Positions 6,432-15,400 of a stretch of DNA of 33,136 bases are shown here, piece after piece; the first letter of the stretch is position 1, and the number at the start of each line of letters is the position of its first letter. A program made the position numbers and the translations under genes. This stretch comes from Mageeibacillus sp. UBA1046 (GTDB taxonomy: Bacteria > Bacillota > Clostridia > Saccharofermentanales > DTU023), in contig DCDV01000013.1 of NCBI GenBank assembly GCA_002316595.1, forward strand, positions 1 to 33,136, written 5' to 3'. The notes under the pieces were generated by a model. It did not search any database. It had not been told where the DNA came from and saw only the letters and a list, made by a program, of their open reading frames with translations.

Positions 6432-6460
6432 AAAATACTTTCATGTGTAATGCATGTCAA
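6432..6460 (-). promoter_or_regulatory. Promoter of smpB
   Basis: On the minus strand a perfect TTGACA (6455-6460), a 17-base spacer and TATTTT (6432-6437). Transcription would start about 8-10 bases before the TTG start codon, within the GGTGAAG that would serve as ribosome binding site. Confidence 0.65.
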
Positions 6461-6580
6461 ATATTTATATTAATAATATATTACTATCCACATTTTATTA
6501 ATATAATCACATGTTTGTATATTGTATATAGTCGCCTCGGTTACAGCGTTTATGCCTTTGTCATCAAGGCTGTTCACACT

Positions 6581-6612
6581 ATTAACATTACATATTTCAA
6601 AGTGATGTTAAT
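6581..6612. repeat. Hairpin 3' of tsaD
   Basis: ATTAACATTAC (6581-6591) pairs with GTGATGTTAAT (6602-6612), 10 of 11 positions plus a possible wobble, starting 11 bases after the tsaD stop on the minus strand. There is no T-run after it. The rest of 6417-6622 is AT-rich without a gene. Confidence 0.4.
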
Positions 6613-6622
6613 TACATGACAA

Positions 6623-7702
6623 TTATATTTCAGTCATTTCCCATAGAGCCGTAGCGTTAAGGCTAAAATCAGCCAAATTATTATTCAGCCAGAGATAGTA
6701 TCCTGCAGATGCTACCATGGCGGCGTTGTCTGTGCAAAGTTTCATCTCCGGCAAGACCAATTTTATACCCAGGTTTTCAGCTAAATCCTGCGTTTTGCGG
6801 CGAAGGCGCTTATTGGCCGAGACACCGCCTGCTAACACGATGGTGTCGGCCTGAGTCATCGCCTGTGCCTCTTTAAGATGTTCAACAAGGATATCTGTGA
6901 TAGTCTCCTGAACTGTGGCAGCGAAGTCTGCATTACTCAAAATGAGCTCCCGTTCTACATTTTGCATTTTCGCTCTTTGTTCGGCTTGGTTCAAAACATT
7001 CAAAGCAGAGGTTTTTACGCCGCTGAAGGAGAAATCAAGGCTGTTACCGAAGTGCGGCTGCGGCAAAAAGAAGGCTTCCTTCTCCCCTTCTACAGCTGCC
7101 TTTTCAATCCTGGGACCGCCCGGATAGCCTAGCCCTGCAGCTCGCGCCAGCTTATCAAAGACTTCGCCCGGTGCATCATCTCTGGTGCGTGCCAGCAGCT
7201 TAAACTCAGAATAGTCTTCGACATAGACAATATGAGCGTGAGCTCCTGATACGATCAGGGCAAGAAACGGCGGTTCCAGCTCGCTGTCTGATAGATAATT
7301 TGCTGCCACGTGCCCCGCAAGATGATGAACGGGAACCAGCGGTTTATCGATAGCGAAAGCCAGCGCTTTGGCCGCGGCCACGCCAACCAGGAGGGCTCCG
7401 ATCAGCCCGGGACCTGCAGTTACCGCCACCGCGTCAATATCGGCCAAAGAAAGACCTGCATCTGCCACAGCTTGATCTATGACAGGCAAAATCGCCTCCA
7501 CGTGCTGACGGGAAGCCAGTTCCGGTACAACACCGCCATAGCGGCTGTGCACGTCAATCTGGGAAGAAACCACATTAGACATTATACGTCGGCCTGACTC
7601 GACCACCGCTGCAGCTGTCTCATCACAGGATGTCTCAATCCCCAGAATATATCCCGGCCGCAAGGCCGGATCACACTTTTGCTTGTTTATTGACATGCGC
7701 AT
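6623..7702 (-). CDS. tsaD: tRNA threonylcarbamoyladenosine transferase TsaD
   Basis: TsaD transfers the threonylcarbamoyl group to A37 of ANN-decoding tRNAs, working with TsaB and TsaE, in the cytoplasm. The product has 359 residues, about the family length. Visible motifs of the ASKHA/Kae1 fold are GIETSCDET (21-29), the metal-binding HLAGH (127-131), RDDAPGEVFDKLAR, GYPGGPRIEKAA, SFSGVKTS, LAGGVSANKRLR and CTDNAAM near the C-terminus. The usual SGGHT loop reads SGAHA (152-156), a mild divergence; metal ligands and the C-terminal Asp are kept. The start ATG at 7700-7702 has AAGGA about 13 bases upstream; a second ATG two codons later is possible. Its partners tsaB and tsaE are not in the window. 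Confidence 0.95.
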   Translation of the reverse strand: MRMSINKQKCDPALRPGYILGIETSCDETAAAVVESGRRIMSNVVSSQIDVHSRYGGVVPELASRQHVEAILPVIDQAVADAGLSLADIDAVAVTAGPGLIGALLVGVAAAKALAFAIDKPLVPVHHLAGHVAANYLSDSELEPPFLALIVSGAHAHIVYVEDYSEFKLLARTRDDAPGEVFDKLARAAGLGYPGGPRIEKAAVEGEKEAFFLPQPHFGNSLDFSFSGVKTSALNVLNQAEQRAKMQNVERELILSNADFAATVQETITDILVEHLKEAQAMTQADTIVLAGGVSANKRLRRKTQDLAENLGIKLVLPEMKLCTDNAAMVASAGYYLWLNNNLADFSLNATALWEMTEI

Positions 7703-7811
7703 AGTTTAGCACATTTCCTTCGTATCACGAGATATTATGCATTGCTAAATGGTAGGTGCCGGTTGGCCGAATATAGTACAATTAGTAAACACCTGAATGG
7801 GGGTTAGATCT

Positions 7812-8807
7812 GTGCGAAGCAAAAGAAAAATCAAACTGCAGGCTGTCGTGACAGTGATCACGGTGATACTGTTAATTGCTGTTCTCTCCCTGGGCATATT
7901 CTCTTTCGCGCGCGCAGACAGCATGCTAAATCTCGAGCCGACCCCTCTGGAGCCTTTCGCGACAAATATTATCGGCAATCATCAGAATATCAGTTTTAGA
8001 TCTTCAGACGGCCAAATCACTCACCATGGCTGGTGGCTGCCGCAATCTTCCCAATCTCCATCCAAAGCGACAATTATACTGGTACACGACAGAGGCGAAA
8101 ACCGGCTGCAGTTCGGCCTGGACACTGCTCCCCTTTTTGAATTTCTCACAGATAGCGGGTTTAATGTACTGGCCTTTGACCAAAGAGGAGCCGGCGAATC
8201 AACCACCGCTTCACACGCTTACGGCTACAATGCCTACGAGGACGTCATAGCCGCTCTGAGCTATGTCAAACGTGTGCAATCCGGAGCCCCCCTGATATTA
8301 ATGGGCTTCGGCGCAGGCAACAGCGCTATCTGGCATGCCTGGGACAACTTGCCCTCAAAAAATGATATTGACGAAGACGCTCAACAAGAAGAAGGAGTCT
8401 TAATTACCAGATCTGATATCAGCGCCATCATCATGGATACGCCGGTAATGTCTACCGGAGACTGTATAAGAGCGGATGTCGCGGCAACAAATCTGCCCGC
8501 TCAATGGTTGTTTCAATGGTCGATCCCTCTGGCCATGCGGCTTTCCGCCGGTAATTCACCTGACATAAACTTCTTGAATGATATGCTGGACGCACCCTGC
8601 CCTCTATTTTTGACCAGAAGCCAGGAAGATTCTGTTTATTCGCAGGAAAATACAGATATAGTTTTCAGTGAAATCAACCGGCTCAGACCTGCTACTTCCA
8701 CAATTTATCTAACCCCGGGATCAGGGCATGTAAGCGGCTGGTTAGATTATCAGGGATCATATAAAGAAGAGCTGAACTTATTTCTGGACAAATGGTTTGG
8801 TAATTAA
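7812..8807 (+). CDS. Membrane-anchored alpha/beta-hydrolase-like protein lacking the nucleophile Ser
   Basis: Counting from GTG 7812 the product has 331 residues. A basic start and a membrane helix (about 10-32) are followed by an extracytoplasmic alpha/beta-hydrolase domain. Visible are IILVHDRGENR (oxyanion region), FDQRGAGES, an acidic residue in SQEDSVYS (about 273) and the C-terminal His in GSGHVSGW (306). The nucleophile elbow, normally GxSxG, reads GFGAG (165-169), so the Ser is a Gly. It resembles serine aminopeptidase S33-type membrane hydrolases such as YqkD. GTG 7812 is preferred because GGGGG lies 8 bases before it, whereas ATG 7797 has no binding site. It is divergent from tsaD, and its 3' end overlaps dut by 4 bases. 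Probably non-enzymatic, or using another residue. Confidence 0.8.
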   Translation: MRSKRKIKLQAVVTVITVILLIAVLSLGIFSFARADSMLNLEPTPLEPFATNIIGNHQNISFRSSDGQITHHGWWLPQSSQSPSKATIILVHDRGENRLQFGLDTAPLFEFLTDSGFNVLAFDQRGAGESTTASHAYGYNAYEDVIAALSYVKRVQSGAPLILMGFGAGNSAIWHAWDNLPSKNDIDEDAQQEEGVLITRSDISAIIMDTPVMSTGDCIRADVAATNLPAQWLFQWSIPLAMRLSAGNSPDINFLNDMLDAPCPLFLTRSQEDSVYSQENTDIVFSEINRLRPATSTIYLTPGSGHVSGWLDYQGSYKEELNLFLDKWFGN

Positions 8808-9436
8808 TTCTTGCCGGTTGAGCCAAAACCCCCGCCTCTGTCATTACCTATAACAGATACATCAGAGCAGATTTCAAATCTCGCCGGTAAAGCTTCAGCG
8901 ATGATCATTTGCGCGATGCGGTCACCTTTCTTGATGCGAACAGTTCCGAACGGCAAGCCATCATTTTCCAGCCAGATGTCAAAATCAGCAATCAGATCAA
9001 AGACAGCCTCGTTCCCGGTAGCTTCATAGAGATAAGCAGAATAGCTGGTCTTATAACAATTGTCTCGCAGATGGTCAATCAACTCCGGCTTCTGCAACAG
9101 TATCTCCGGCAGATCCGAGAAGTGATACTGGTTATGAACAATAACTTTAAGCTCATCCCTATAGTCCGAATCAATGGTGCCGGGACTGTTGGGGATCCTC
9201 ATACTGCTTTTAAGAGACAATCCGCTGCGTGGTCTTATCTGAGCTTCACAGCCGGGCGGCAGTGCTATTTTCAGTCCTGTAGATACTAGCCTGGTCGCTC
9301 CGGGGATAACATTACAGTCCGCTGATGCAACCAAATCATAGCCCGCAGCTAAATCTGAGCCTCTTAGCGGGAGGACACCGCCTTCACCTATTTCTATAAA
9401 AATATGCGCCTGCCCGGATTTGCAATCCTTCTCCAT
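8804..9436 (-). CDS. dut: dUTPase with a ~60-residue internal insertion
   Basis: Hydrolyses dUTP to dUMP and diphosphate. All five trimeric dUTPase motifs are present: I AGYDL (31-35), II RPRSGLS (68-74), III GTIDSDYRDE (86-95) with the catalytic Asp and substrate Tyr, IV KKGDRIAQMII (169-179) and V RGGGFGSTG (200-208). The length is 210 rather than the usual 140-150 residues. The extra ~60 residues (about 103-165) lie between motifs III and IV and are helical, acidic and unlike the core. All catalytic motifs look intact. The start has GAAGGG 6 bases upstream, inside the end of zapA, 2 bases away, so the two are coupled. The 3' end overlaps the convergent hydrolase gene. Confidence 0.9.
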   Translation of the reverse strand: MEKDCKSGQAHIFIEIGEGGVLPLRGSDLAAGYDLVASADCNVIPGATRLVSTGLKIALPPGCEAQIRPRSGLSLKSSMRIPNSPGTIDSDYRDELKVIVHNQYHFSDLPEILLQKPELIDHLRDNCYKTSYSAYLYEATGNEAVFDLIADFDIWLENDGLPFGTVRIKKGDRIAQMIIAEALPARFEICSDVSVIGNDRGGGFGSTGKN

Positions 9437-9438
9437 AA

Positions 9439-9930
9439 TTACCCTTCCCGGGATTTGGAGTCCAAATCATCAATGCTGGTCTGGCGTTCATCGAGCGAAA
9501 ACACATTGCCAGCTTTTTTAACATGCACCGGACGCGTTTTGTCCGACTTGTAAGTTAATTCCGCCAATCTTTGTTCATGGATGTCACAGAGATTTTTGTA
9601 ATATAAAAGATCTTTCTTCATTTGCCAATACTGCTCTCTTAAACGGGCCAGCTCGGCTTTGATCTCAACTTCTTTCTGCTCAGCAACAGTCATGTCATGC
9701 ACTGCTTGTTCGCATTCCTTCTGAGCCTGGCGCATCGCGTCAATGGAGTTGACCAGAGCTAAGATTTGCGCCGAGGATGGATTAATATTGGGGTACCGCT
9801 TCGTTACTTTAGTAATAAGCTCATCAGCGATCGCAGCAGTCTCTTTGATATACTGCGGATCTTCATGAGCAGACAGCTGATACACCATACTGCCAATCTT
9901 TACTTGAATTTTCTTTTCCCCACTGGACAT
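9439..9930 (-). CDS. zapA: Cell division protein ZapA
   Basis: ZapA binds and bundles FtsZ at the division ring. The N-terminal globular domain reads KKIQVKIGSMVYQLSAHED, then YIKETAAIADELI and SAQILALVNSIDAMRQAQ, the typical ZapA pattern. It is followed by a long coiled coil (about 75-130) and a polar tail. The product has 163 residues from ATG 9930. That start is preferred over an upstream TTG at 9948 because AGAGGTG lies 6 bases before it. The coiled coil and tail make it longer than the short ZapA of many bacteria, as is common in Clostridia. It lies between rsmA and dut in the same direction. Confidence 0.88.
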   Translation of the reverse strand: MSSGEKKIQVKIGSMVYQLSAHEDPQYIKETAAIADELITKVTKRYPNINPSSAQILALVNSIDAMRQAQKECEQAVHDMTVAEQKEVEIKAELARLREQYWQMKKDLLYYKNLCDIHEQRLAELTYKSDKTRPVHVKKAGNVFSLDERQTSIDDLDSKSREG

Positions 9931-9989
9931 AAATAACACCTCTGACAAGCTTGCATATAAAAGTATAACAAAATTTTGTCCGGATCGGA

Positions 9990-10952
9990 TTATGATAATG
10001 AATCTGTTTTATCTGTAACCACATACAAGTCTAGCAGCTGTTCAGGCTGCAGATCTTCAATGCGAAAATCAGTATTAAGTCCATTCTGACGCATAAAGTC
10101 TGAAAGTTTATCTTCCAGATCAGGAAATTGCTCAAACTTCCCTTCCCTGCGCAGTCTGCCCCAAAACTGCTTTCTCCTGTGCTGAAAAACATAGATCAGA
10201 AAATCTGCAAAACCGGTTCCGGAGATAGTATCTCTGAGCAAGGAATTTTTGCCGGCGGTCAAAGCCAAAAGAGTCGACCCGACTGCGGGCTGCGGCCAAA
10301 ACATCTGCGGTGACAGTTTCATGACGGTCTTTACTTCACCATATAACGATGCAAGCACTGCTAACGGTCCATATTGCTTGCTGCCGGGTCGGGCGGCAAT
10401 TCGTGATACAGCTTCCCTTTGTACCATAAGGACCATTTTAGGGGACTCAGGCAGCTCAGTGAACAGTTTCAGCATGATATCTGTTGTTGCATAATAGGGC
10501 AGATTAGCGGCTATTTTGACATTTCTGGCATCTAGTCCTTGCATCTTCAGTAAAGCCCGCAAATCGACTTTAAGCACGTCTGACCATATTATCTCAACAG
10601 TATGATTTTCTTTCTCTTTGCAGAACGAAGCATCCTGCCCGATAACATTCTCTAAGTCAGACTTGCCGCCAGAAGCATCCTGCACAACGAAATCCTGCAA
10701 GTAAGACTTCAGCAGGGGCTCCAGTCTTCTGTCCAGCTCGACTGCAATTACATGCCCGGCTCTGTTTGCTAGCTCCCGGGTCAACTGACCGGTTCCCGCT
10801 CCGATTTCTAAGACATTATCGGAGGCGGACAGATCCAATTGCTCAGCAATATTAAAAACCGCCCGCCGGGAAACCAGAAAATTCTGTCCCAGCGCGCGGT
10901 TTGGTACGAAACAATATTTATTTATCAGCTCTTCAAAACTTGGATCTGCCAT
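9990..10952 (-). CDS. rsmA: 16S rRNA dimethyladenosine transferase RsmA (KsgA)
   Basis: RsmA dimethylates two adjacent adenines near the 3' end of 16S rRNA late in 30S assembly. The product has 320 residues. The Rossmann-type methyltransferase core is clear: RALGQNFL (19-26), the SAM loop VLEIGAGTGQLT (47-58), AVELD (70-74), the catalytic NLPYY (150-154) and FWPQPAVGS (218-226), then the helical C-terminal domain. Between the SAM acidic loop and the next strand there is an insertion (about 80-118) made partly by a tandem 15-residue duplication (units 80-94 and 95-109, both ending QDAS), also visible as repeated DNA. It follows the wall hydrolase by 11 bases without a strong ribosome binding site, suggesting coupling. 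Confidence 0.95.
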   Translation of the reverse strand: MADPSFEELINKYCFVPNRALGQNFLVSRRAVFNIAEQLDLSASDNVLEIGAGTGQLTRELANRAGHVIAVELDRRLEPLLKSYLQDFVVQDASGGKSDLENVIGQDASFCKEKENHTVEIIWSDVLKVDLRALLKMQGLDARNVKIAANLPYYATTDIMLKLFTELPESPKMVLMVQREAVSRIAARPGSKQYGPLAVLASLYGEVKTVMKLSPQMFWPQPAVGSTLLALTAGKNSLLRDTISGTGFADFLIYVFQHRRKQFWGRLRREGKFEQFPDLEDKLSDFMRQNGLNTDFRIEDLQPEQLLDLYVVTDKTDSLS

Positions 10953-10963
10953 GCTGCGGCTAA

Positions 10964-12235
10964 TTATCTACTGCTAAAATATGTATTGCCTATGCATGTA
11001 TAAGGTGTGCCGAAACTATGATAATAACCGTATCTGAAATATAGCACCGATGAAGGAATGGAAACTCCGTCTCTGCAAACCTCGTCCACTATTTCATATT
11101 GAATAGCCTTGGGAGTAGTACCGCTAATTCTGTCGGCTACCGTGAACAGACCTTTGGCATAAATTGTATCGGAGATAGAACCTCCGCGTGACTTCCATTG
11201 ATTGAAAATTACTTCAACAATCATCTTCTGACACGCTCGTGACTCTCCTCCGCCCTCAAGGCGCAATAAGGCAGCAACATCACGTCTCTCACTCTCGGTG
11301 AGATTAATTTTCATTGAAGTACTCGCGGACTCAGCTGCTTTAGCCTTTGTCTCTGCAGGTTCAGGAGTAGGTTTGGCAGTCGGTTCAGATGCAGGAGATG
11401 TACTCTCCCGGACAGGTTTACTGGTAGATTTCGTGGTTGCAGCAGTTCTGGTCGTCTGCGGCTGATTGGCTGTGAGGTATTCATTGTTCACATAACCTTT
11501 AGTGCCGTCTGCCAATTCCACCTGAGACCAGCTGCCCTGTACAGAAATCTCTGTAAGCTTAGTTCCGCCCGGGATAGTCAGCATATATGAACCATCAGTA
11601 CCTGCGGTCTCACGCATTCTCAAATCAACGCGGGTATATCTGGTGCGATTAACAGCTACACTGTCGCTGGGCTTATTTTTCACCAGCAAGCTTGACAGGA
11701 TATAACCTTCACGTCCCTTACTGTCTACTACCTTGGACCAGCTGTCATTTCTTGAGATAACATTGATCTTCTCGCCTGATGGCAAGAGATCAATAACCTC
11801 AACCTCATCAGTGCCGGGAGCAGATCGAAGTCTCGTATTCATCGCGGTGTAGCGCACGAGATCACAACTTTCCCACCCGGAATCATTGACTGAGATATCA
11901 TCTTCCTGACTCAAAACAAGAGGCTGATCATCTTCACTATCATCAATTGAAGGTGTTGTCGAAGGCGCTAAGCTAACAGACCGCTGCTCCTCAACATCCG
12001 GAACAGGCGGCTCTGAAACAGCTATAACGTCTTCATCTGTGGGAGAACCTTTACGGCCGGGCAATTCATTACTTAACAAAAGCTCCTCACCGTCTAAATC
12101 AGACTTGGAGAGCAGTTCAAAATTCCCGACAGGATCCTGCTGTTTGAGGCGATCAACGACGAATACAGCTGCAACTGCAATGCACATTATTGCCGCAACC
12201 GCAAAAAGCAGTTTATCGAATTTTGTTTTTAACAT
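10964..12235 (-). CDS. SH3-domain wall hydrolase (SleB/CwlJ-like)
   Basis: The 423-residue protein has a membrane anchor (about 9-27), a low-complexity acidic stretch and two bacterial SH3 domains. The SH3 domains (about 126-185 and 198-257) show the pattern LRSAPGTDEV...SWSKVV...GYILSSLL and LRMRETAGTDGSY...SWSQVE...GYVNNEYL. A Thr/Ser/Pro/Ala linker (260-306) follows, then a C-terminal Hydrolase_2 domain (about 315-423). The Glu in RLEGGGES (327) sits where the catalytic Glu of SleB-type lytic transglycosylases lies. It should cleave peptidoglycan glycan strands at the cell surface; the SH3 domains bind the wall. Spore germination use is possible but cannot be claimed, since no other spore gene is in view. 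It has its own strong promoter and leads the run rsmA-zapA-dut. Confidence 0.85.
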   Translation of the reverse strand: MLKTKFDKLLFAVAAIMCIAVAAVFVVDRLKQQDPVGNFELLSKSDLDGEELLLSNELPGRKGSPTDEDVIAVSEPPVPDVEEQRSVSLAPSTTPSIDDSEDDQPLVLSQEDDISVNDSGWESCDLVRYTAMNTRLRSAPGTDEVEVIDLLPSGEKINVISRNDSWSKVVDSKGREGYILSSLLVKNKPSDSVAVNRTRYTRVDLRMRETAGTDGSYMLTIPGGTKLTEISVQGSWSQVELADGTKGYVNNEYLTANQPQTTRTAATTKSTSKPVRESTSPASEPTAKPTPEPAETKAKAAESASTSMKINLTESERRDVAALLRLEGGGESRACQKMIVEVIFNQWKSRGGSISDTIYAKGLFTVADRISGTTPKAIQYEIVDEVCRDGVSIPSSVLYFRYGYYHSFGTPYTCIGNTYFSSR

Positions 12236-12314
12236 AATCTAGTTATATATTTCCTCTCGACATTTCACCGAATAAGATTAAATTTATTCAGTGAATTCGT
12301 TTTAGAGTTGATTC

Positions 12315-12343
12315 ATTTTAACCAAGTGCAAAATATATGTCAA
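12315..12343 (-). promoter_or_regulatory. Promoter of the wall hydrolase-rsmA-zapA-dut run
   Basis: On the minus strand a perfect TTGACA (12338-12343), 17-base spacer, TAAAAT (12315-12320). Start of transcription would be about 70 bases before the wall hydrolase ATG. Confidence 0.7.
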
Positions 12344-12365
12344 TCCGGCAGGTTTTCGCTCTATA

Positions 12366-12438
12366 TAACATGAGACAAACAGTTTCCTAAGTGACAAATA
12401 CTGCACTAAACCAACAACAATTATCTGTACTCATGTTA
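12366..12438. repeat. Long-loop inverted repeat between purL and the wall hydrolase
   Basis: TAACATGAG (12366-12374) pairs with CTCATGTTA (12430-12438). Inside, ACAG (12379-12382) pairs with CTGT (12425-12428). The enclosed 42 bases have a weak further AGTG/CACT pairing. It is placed after the purL stop, just upstream of the next promoter. It has no T-run. Confidence 0.4.
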
Positions 12439-12463
12439 ACAAGAAACAACCATCTCACAATAT

Positions 12464-15400
12464 TTAACTAAAGTCAAGTAACCATCTGACGGCGCTGTCA
12501 CAAAGCGGTTGGCAGGTGAAATTAGGGAAATTTTGGGAAACCGATGGCCGATAGCGCTCACTATAGCCGAATTTCCCTAAGATCCGGCCACTTCGGTCTA
12601 TCATGCCTTCAATACCCAAGGCCGAACCAACAGGGTTCCAGGGTTCCCTGCTGGTTGGTTCCTCCTCTGAATCTATGTAACAAAAAGCAATCAGCTCTTC
12701 TTCCATCAGGGCGGACAAAGTTTCCATGGAGGCAACCAGCCTGCCTCTCTCTCCGGCAATCGGGACTCTATCTATTTGATCTGGGATTAAGAGATCAAGC
12801 CAGGGTGAGGATGCATTCATAAATCTGGTGGATACTGTCAGTCCGATGAAGCCGCCGCGGATATTAGTTGCCAGAGTCGGATCGCCGGAGGACGCGGGCT
12901 TAATCTTTCCGTCAGGCAGCAGTCCTAGCTGCAAGAGTTCGGAAAAGCCTCTGCCCGTACCTAGAATTAAGCTATGATCCCTCTCCAGCCAGTGATTGAC
13001 AGCCAAAGCAACCTGCGGCTGGCTGAAAACAGCCTGTGCGAATCCGGGAGCTGCTCCGGGGAATGCCAGTATCTGCGTATTATCCAGCTGATTTATTAAG
13101 CTGTGCAAGCTTGCGCTAATCTCTGCAGTGCTGCGGTTATTAAAGACTAATGTCTGAACCTCTCCGCCCGCCTGTCTGAAGGGATAGATCAGATCATCTT
13201 CGCTGCAGGTCCCCGGCAGTATAGGTATTAATATGCGGGGTTTGCGCTTCTCACTGATACTGATCCCGGGACAGCTCATCTTGCCGCTAACTGATGCGGG
13301 GGCAGCGGACAGATAGCTTTGCGCCTTCACTTTTGTATTTGCATGAGGATATACTTCGGCAAGGGGTTCGAGCCAGCTCTCCAGCAGCTCTTCCAAGTCA
13401 ATGACATCACTGCCCAGACTCACCTTTTGCTCTTCTGTAGTCGCGCCCAGGAAGACGCCGCCTGCATTAATGATCTCCTCCTCAGGAACAGCGGAATCGA
13501 AACTTACCAACAGGCTGCCTGGCGCAGCTGAGAATAGATCCGGTGCAGACGCAGGGTCAAATTTGAAGCCCAGTGCTTCTCCCATCAGGGATTTGGTAAC
13601 CGCAGCGGCCAGACCGCCGCTATCGGCGACCAGAGCATGCAGTACCAGCCCCGCACCGCTTTTATCGGTAATAAACCTCAGAGTGTTCAGCCAAGGCTGT
13701 ATAACCGGAATATAAGCCTCATCCAGCGGCACGACAAAAGCGTATACCTTCTCATCTGCCTGGTCGAAAACCGCAGATATGATATTTTCAGCCGGTGCTG
13801 TGCCCACAGCAAAGGATATTAGCGACGGAGGTACATCCAGATCCTCGTATGTTCCTGACATGCTGTCCTTGCCGCCGATTGACGGAGTCCGGAAAGCCAG
13901 ACAGGCATCGAGAGCCCCCAATAAGGCAGTGAGAGGCTTGCCCCAGCTGACTTCGTCAATAGTCTTGCCGAAATACTCCTGGAAGCTAAGCCTGGCGGCG
14001 AAAGGATCACCGCCCATGGCAGCAATTTTACTGAGTGAAGACAGCACAGCGAAGTAGGCGCCGTGATAAGGGCTTGCTTCAGCCAGATAAGGATCATATC
14101 CTGCACTCATCAAAGAAGCTGTCTCTGACATCTCTCCGGGAGCCACAGGTATAAGCGAGGCCATGCCCATTTCCGGTGTCAGCTGATTTGAACCGCCAAG
14201 CGGCAGCAGCAATGTGCCGGAACCGATAGTGCTGTCAAAACGCTCAATTAATCCCTTGCGGGAGCATTGAGAGAGGTTGCTCAGTGTTTCCGGTAATCTG
14301 GTCTTAAAGTCTGAGCCCGGGGAATTTAAAGACACTGCAGGACTGCTGAACCATTCTGCTGCGCGGGAAGGGCTAAAAACAGCATCGGCATTTTGGGTGG
14401 CGCCGTTTGTATCTAAGAAAGATCTGTCCAGATCTACGATTTTTTGACCACGCCAATTCATTTTAAGTTTCGCTTCAGAAGTTACAGCGCCAACCACTGT
14501 GGCTTCCAAATTCTCCTCGGCTGCAAGCTGGCGGAATTTTTCCACATCCTGCTCCCCGACAACAACGGCCATCCTCTCCTGCGATTCGGACAAAGCTATC
14601 TCGGTGCCGTTCAGGCCGGGGTATTTGAGAGGCACTGCATCCAAGTTGATCTCAACACCATCTGCCAATTCACCAATGGCAACAGAAACACCGCCTGCGC
14701 CGAAATCATTGCAGCGTTTGATTAAAACTGAGAGTTCCGGCCTGCGGAATAATCTTTGCAGGTTCCGCTCGATCAGGGGATTGCCTTTTTGTACTTCAGC
14801 AGCGCTTTTCTCCTGCGATAATTTATCTTGAGTAACGGAAGAGCCTGTAGCACCTCCGATGCCGTCCCGGCCGGTTCTGCCGCCTACCAGGAGCACTGCA
14901 TCTCCTGCCTGCGGACGGCTGCGTCTCACCTGCTCAGCAGGAACAGCGGCCATAACAGCGCCGGCTTCAAGCCTTTTAGACTCAAAACCCGGATGATAAT
15001 GCTCTGTCACCTGCCCTGCAGAAATACCGATCTGATTGCCGTAGGAACTGTATCCCAGACTGGCCAGTCTGGCAATCTGTCTTTGCGGCAATTTGCCGGC
15101 ACGGGTATTATCATAAGGCTGTCTGGGGTCTCCTCCTCCTGTCACTCTCATGGCCTGATAAGCATAAGCTCTGCCGGAGAGAGGATCACGGATGGCGCCT
15201 CCCAGACAGGTAGAAGCGCCGCCAAAAGGCTCTATTTCTGTAGGATGATTATGTGTTTCATTCTTAAACATCAGCAGCACGTCTCTTGTTTCCCCCCGAT
15301 GTTTAACCGGTACTTTAATGCTGCAAGCGTTGATTTCTTCAGATTCATCAAGATCAGGGAGACCTTGCTCCCTCTTCAGTATCTTTGTACTGATCGTGGC

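Noticed and set aside
9931..9948. Upstream TTG start for zapA
   Set aside because: The ribosome binding site AGAGGTG lies inside this extension, so the ATG at 9930 is the better start.
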